Below are positions 5,769-7,957 of a DNA stretch of 7,957 bases, piece by piece (position 1 is the stretch's first letter; each line of letters begins with the position of its first letter). Both the position numbers and the translations under genes were made by a program. The stretch comes from an uncultured bacterium (GTDB lineage Bacteria; Verrucomicrobiota; Lentisphaeria; Victivallales; UBA1829): positions 1 through 7,957 of the forward strand of contig URNE01000089.1 of the NCBI GenBank assembly GCA_900549045.1, in the 5' to 3' direction. The notes below the pieces were generated by a model. The model had not been told where the DNA came from and did no database searches. It was given only the letters and a program-made list of their open reading frames with translations.

Positions 5769-7081
5769 AAAAACATACCGTTCATCTCCTGCTTTTCCTT
5801 GCGGCGTTCCTGCTGTTCGCCCTCTACGGACTGCGCGGAATGCCGGAACCGGAACTGCTGATGCGGATTGATTCCGCAACCTATCTCGCCCCCGCGCGCT
5901 CGCTTCTCAACAGCTTCTCCTATGCGGATGCTTCCGGCGTTCCGACCGCACTCCGCGTGCCGCTCTATCCGGCATTTCTCGCACTCTCGCTTGCGGTGAG
6001 CGGAAACAGCCTGCTGTTCTGCATTCTCATGAACTGCGCCCTCTCCGCGATTGCGGTGCCGGTCCTGCATCAGGCCGCGCTGGAATTCACGGAAAACAAA
6101 CGGATTGCTCTGACCGCCTCGCTCCTGCTGATGTTCTCTCCGACCGAAATCGCATTCGCCCCGATGTTCCTCTCCGAAGGGATGTTCGTGACGATGGTTT
6201 CGCTGGAGCTCCTCTTCTTCCTCCGCTTTCTCCGGACACACCGGAATCTTCCGCTTTTTCTGACCGCCGGCGCCGGCGCCGCGGCCGCGTTGACGCGGCC
6301 GCTGAACGTGCTCTGGATTCTGCCATGCGCTTTCGTTTCGCTGTTCGTTCCGGGGACCCCGAAACAGCGGTTCCTCCGCGCGGCGGGAGCGGTTCTGGTC
6401 TTCGCGATTCTGCTAGCCCCGTGGATTCTCCGCAACCACGCGATCGGCTCCGGCTGGCGCCTCGACGAGGTTTCCGCCGATTCCCTCCGCCACAACGCCT
6501 CCGTCGTGGAGAGCCGCGTCAACGACCTCCCCGCACAGTTCTACCGCGACCAGTACGCTCTCACTTTTGAGAAAACCTTTGCGGACAAGACGAAATTTCC
6601 GGACCGCGATGCGTGTCTGACCTATGAGGAGCACTATCTTTCCTCAATTCTGATGAAACACCCCGGAACCTATCTGCGCCTCTTCTTCAATCCTTCGAAA
6701 CTGGTTCCGGACGTTCCGACTTTTCTGGAGAACCTCAAGCTCACGCGCGGCGGACGCGGCACATGGGACGTCATCATCAAGGACGGTCTGCTTGCGGGAA
6801 TCCGTCACTATTTCGACGGACGCCTCTGGCTTCCGTTTCTTCTGACGCCGCTGATTCTGCTTCTGCTCGCGACCTATGCGGGCGCGGCATGCGAACTCGG
6901 CTTTGCAATTTTTGAAAAAAAATGGATGACGCCCCTGTTATTTCTTCTTTTCAGTGTATATTATCTGGCGGTGGTCGGACCGGGCGGCTACCCGCGCTTT
7001 CAGCTCCCGGCATTGCCGTTCCTGTGTCTGCTCTGCGCACAGGCGGCGGAACGTTTTCGGAAGAGAAAGGGGATATCATGA
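5765..7081 (+). CDS. Multispanning GT-C glycosyltransferase (PMT/ArnT-like, GT39/GT83 type)
   Basis: 438-residue integral inner-membrane protein with about nine or ten hydrophobic segments. It probably moves a sugar from a polyprenyl-phosphate donor to an acceptor on the periplasmic side. Features in order: a first membrane helix (about 6-24); an acidic loop motif RIDSATYL (34-41), with Asp36 in the place of the usual catalytic acidic residue; and RVPLYP (64-69). Then come LSEGMF (136-141), ALTRP (175-179) and PWILRN (219-224), all common in GT-C enzymes. A roughly 120-residue soluble region follows, and the protein ends with helices and a GYPRFQLPALPF motif typical of the family end. The ATG at 5765 is chosen over an open frame reaching 5594 because it overlaps the aat stop (ATGA), has GGAGG at 5750-5754 and starts at the first helix. 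The acceptor is unknown; lipid A, O-antigen or glycoprotein are possible. It uses the rare codons CTA (near 6412) and TTA (near 6938). Confidence 0.82.
   Translation: MKKHTVHLLLFLAAFLLFALYGLRGMPEPELLMRIDSATYLAPARSLLNSFSYADASGVPTALRVPLYPAFLALSLAVSGNSLLFCILMNCALSAIAVPVLHQAALEFTENKRIALTASLLLMFSPTEIAFAPMFLSEGMFVTMVSLELLFFLRFLRTHRNLPLFLTAGAGAAAALTRPLNVLWILPCAFVSLFVPGTPKQRFLRAAGAVLVFAILLAPWILRNHAIGSGWRLDEVSADSLRHNASVVESRVNDLPAQFYRDQYALTFEKTFADKTKFPDRDACLTYEEHYLSSILMKHPGTYLRLFFNPSKLVPDVPTFLENLKLTRGGRGTWDVIIKDGLLAGIRHYFDGRLWLPFLLTPLILLLLATYAGAACELGFAIFEKKWMTPLLFLLFSVYYLAVVGPGGYPRFQLPALPFLCLLCAQAAERFRKRKGIS
7069..7073 (+). promoter_or_regulatory. Shine-Dalgarno deciding the nfo start
   Basis: GGGGA within an AAAGGGGAT context lies 4 bases before the ATG at 7078. 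It supports this start over in-frame upstream ATGs back to 6922, which fall inside the glycosyltransferase gene. Confidence 0.6.
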
Positions 7082-7923
7082 AATACATCGGAGCCCATGT
7101 ATCAATCGCGGGCGGAGTGGAAAACGCTCCGCTGAACGCAAAGGCGATCGGCGCGAAAGCGTTCGCCATGTTCACCAAGAACCAGCGCCAGTGGAAAAGC
7201 GCGCCTCTGCCGGAAGAGTCGATCGCCGCATTCAAACGAAACTGCGCGGAATGCGGATTCACCCCCGACCGCATTCTCCCGCACGACGGCTACCTGATCA
7301 ACATGGGCAACCCGGATCCGGCAAAGCGCGCGCAGTCGCTCGACTCCTTCATCGGCGAAATGAAACGCTGCATGGCGCTCGGTCTCGACCGTTTGAATTT
7401 TCATCCGGGCAGTTCGCTTAAAGCGATCTCCGACGAGGAGTGTCTTGCCTTGATTGCGGAGTGCATCAACACCGCGCTTTCCGAAACGGAGGGCGTGACG
7501 GCCGTCATCGAGAACACCGCCGGACAGGGCAGCAACCTCGGCTGGCGGTTCGAGCATCTCGCATGCATCATCGAGCGCATCAAAGACCGGTCCCGCATTG
7601 GCGTCTGTCTTGACACCTGCCACACCTTTGCCGCCGGCTACGACCTCAAAACTCCGGAAGGCTACGCCGCCACGATGGATGAATTCGAGCGTCTGATCGG
7701 CTTCCGTTATCTCCGCGGCGTGCATCTGAACGACTCTAAGAGCAAGCTCGGCGGACATCTGGACCGCCACAACAGCATCGGCGCCGGCGAACTTGGTCTC
7801 GGCGCTTTTGAGCTTCTGATGAACGACTCCCGTTTCGACAACATTCCGATGGTTCTCGAGACCATTGACGAAACGCTCTGGCCGAAAGAAATCCGCCGGC
7901 TTTACGCCATGATCCGCCGGTAA
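7078..7923 (+). CDS. nfo: Endonuclease IV (AP endonuclease)
   Basis: Zinc-dependent TIM-barrel endonuclease that cuts 5' to abasic sites and cleans blocked 3' ends in base-excision repair. The 281-residue protein aligns by eye with E. coli Nfo (285 residues) with no gap through the metal-binding regions. All nine metal ligands fall at the same numbers: His69 (LPHD), His109 (NFHPGS), Glu145 (VIENTAGQGSNLG), Asp179 and His182 (CLDTCH), His216 (HLND), Asp229 and His231 (DRH), and Glu261 (LET). The first residues MKYIGAHVS also match the E. coli start, which fixes the ATG at 7078. That ATG overlaps the glycosyltransferase stop (ATGA, 7078-7081). The product acts directly on abasic sites and on the 3' ends left by lyases such as Nth, encoded in the same run. 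The last 34 bases of the window after the stop show no terminator. Confidence 0.98.
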   Translation: MKYIGAHVSIAGGVENAPLNAKAIGAKAFAMFTKNQRQWKSAPLPEESIAAFKRNCAECGFTPDRILPHDGYLINMGNPDPAKRAQSLDSFIGEMKRCMALGLDRLNFHPGSSLKAISDEECLALIAECINTALSETEGVTAVIENTAGQGSNLGWRFEHLACIIERIKDRSRIGVCLDTCHTFAAGYDLKTPEGYAATMDEFERLIGFRYLRGVHLNDSKSKLGGHLDRHNSIGAGELGLGAFELLMNDSRFDNIPMVLETIDETLWPKEIRRLYAMIRR

Positions 7924-7957
7924 AACAGAGATTTTCAAAAAAGAAACGCAAATTTTG

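Noticed and set aside
6922..7077. Extension of nfo upstream into the glycosyltransferase gene
   Set aside because: The E. coli-like start MKYIGAHVS begins at 7078 with a good ribosome site just before it.
7924..7957. Possible transcription terminator after nfo
   Set aside because: The AT-rich tail offers only a 4-base TTTC/GAAA pairing and no GC-rich stem followed by a T run. The window ends too soon to judge.
1..7957. Mobile element, phage, toxin-antitoxin, CRISPR or defence island
   Set aside because: No transposase, integrase, inverted or direct repeat array, tRNA or defence-type domain is seen; eight of nine genes belong to common bacterial families and codon use is largely uniform.

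Overview
The window is one unbroken run of nine protein-coding genes, all on the + strand. Gaps between them are at most 27 bases, and most junctions overlap. No RNA gene, mobile element, CRISPR array, repeat family or convincing terminator is visible, and no stretch over 300 bases lacks a gene. The high GC content, strong C/G bias at third codon positions, a heptose kinase for lipopolysaccharide and an inner-membrane glycosyltransferase suggest a Gram-negative bacterium. A member of the PVC group (Lentisphaerota or relatives) is my guess from the gene mix and composition; it is not proven by the sequence.

Layout. Positions 1-992 hold the 3' bulk of a ROK-family sugar kinase whose first few codons lie outside the window. 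Positions 1020-1520 encode an unrecognised protein with one membrane span. Positions 1537-2559 are a stand-alone D-glycero-beta-D-manno-heptose-7-phosphate kinase (hldA/rfaE1 type). Positions 2556-3194 are endonuclease III (nth). Positions 3184-3843 are a DUF374-type lysophospholipid acyltransferase-like protein. Positions 3853-5073 are a two-domain CinA. Positions 5070-5768 are leucyl/phenylalanyl-tRNA-protein transferase (aat). Positions 5765-7081 are a multispanning GT-C glycosyltransferase. Positions 7078-7923 are endonuclease IV (nfo). The last 34 bases are AT-richer and hold no recognisable element.

How the genes fit together. Three themes are interleaved in what looks like one transcription unit: envelope building (hldA, the acyltransferase, the glycosyltransferase, perhaps the membrane protein and the sugar kinase), base-excision repair (nth, nfo), and housekeeping repair or turnover (cinA, aat). 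Four junctions are ATGA stop/start overlaps, one is an 11-base overlap, and one has a Shine-Dalgarno that begins inside the preceding stop codon, so translational coupling is likely. These are mostly ordinary core genes; I do not see a hidden defence or mobile system. The least explained items are the membrane protein at 1020-1520, the acceptor of the glycosyltransferase, and some family-atypical residues in HldA and Aat.
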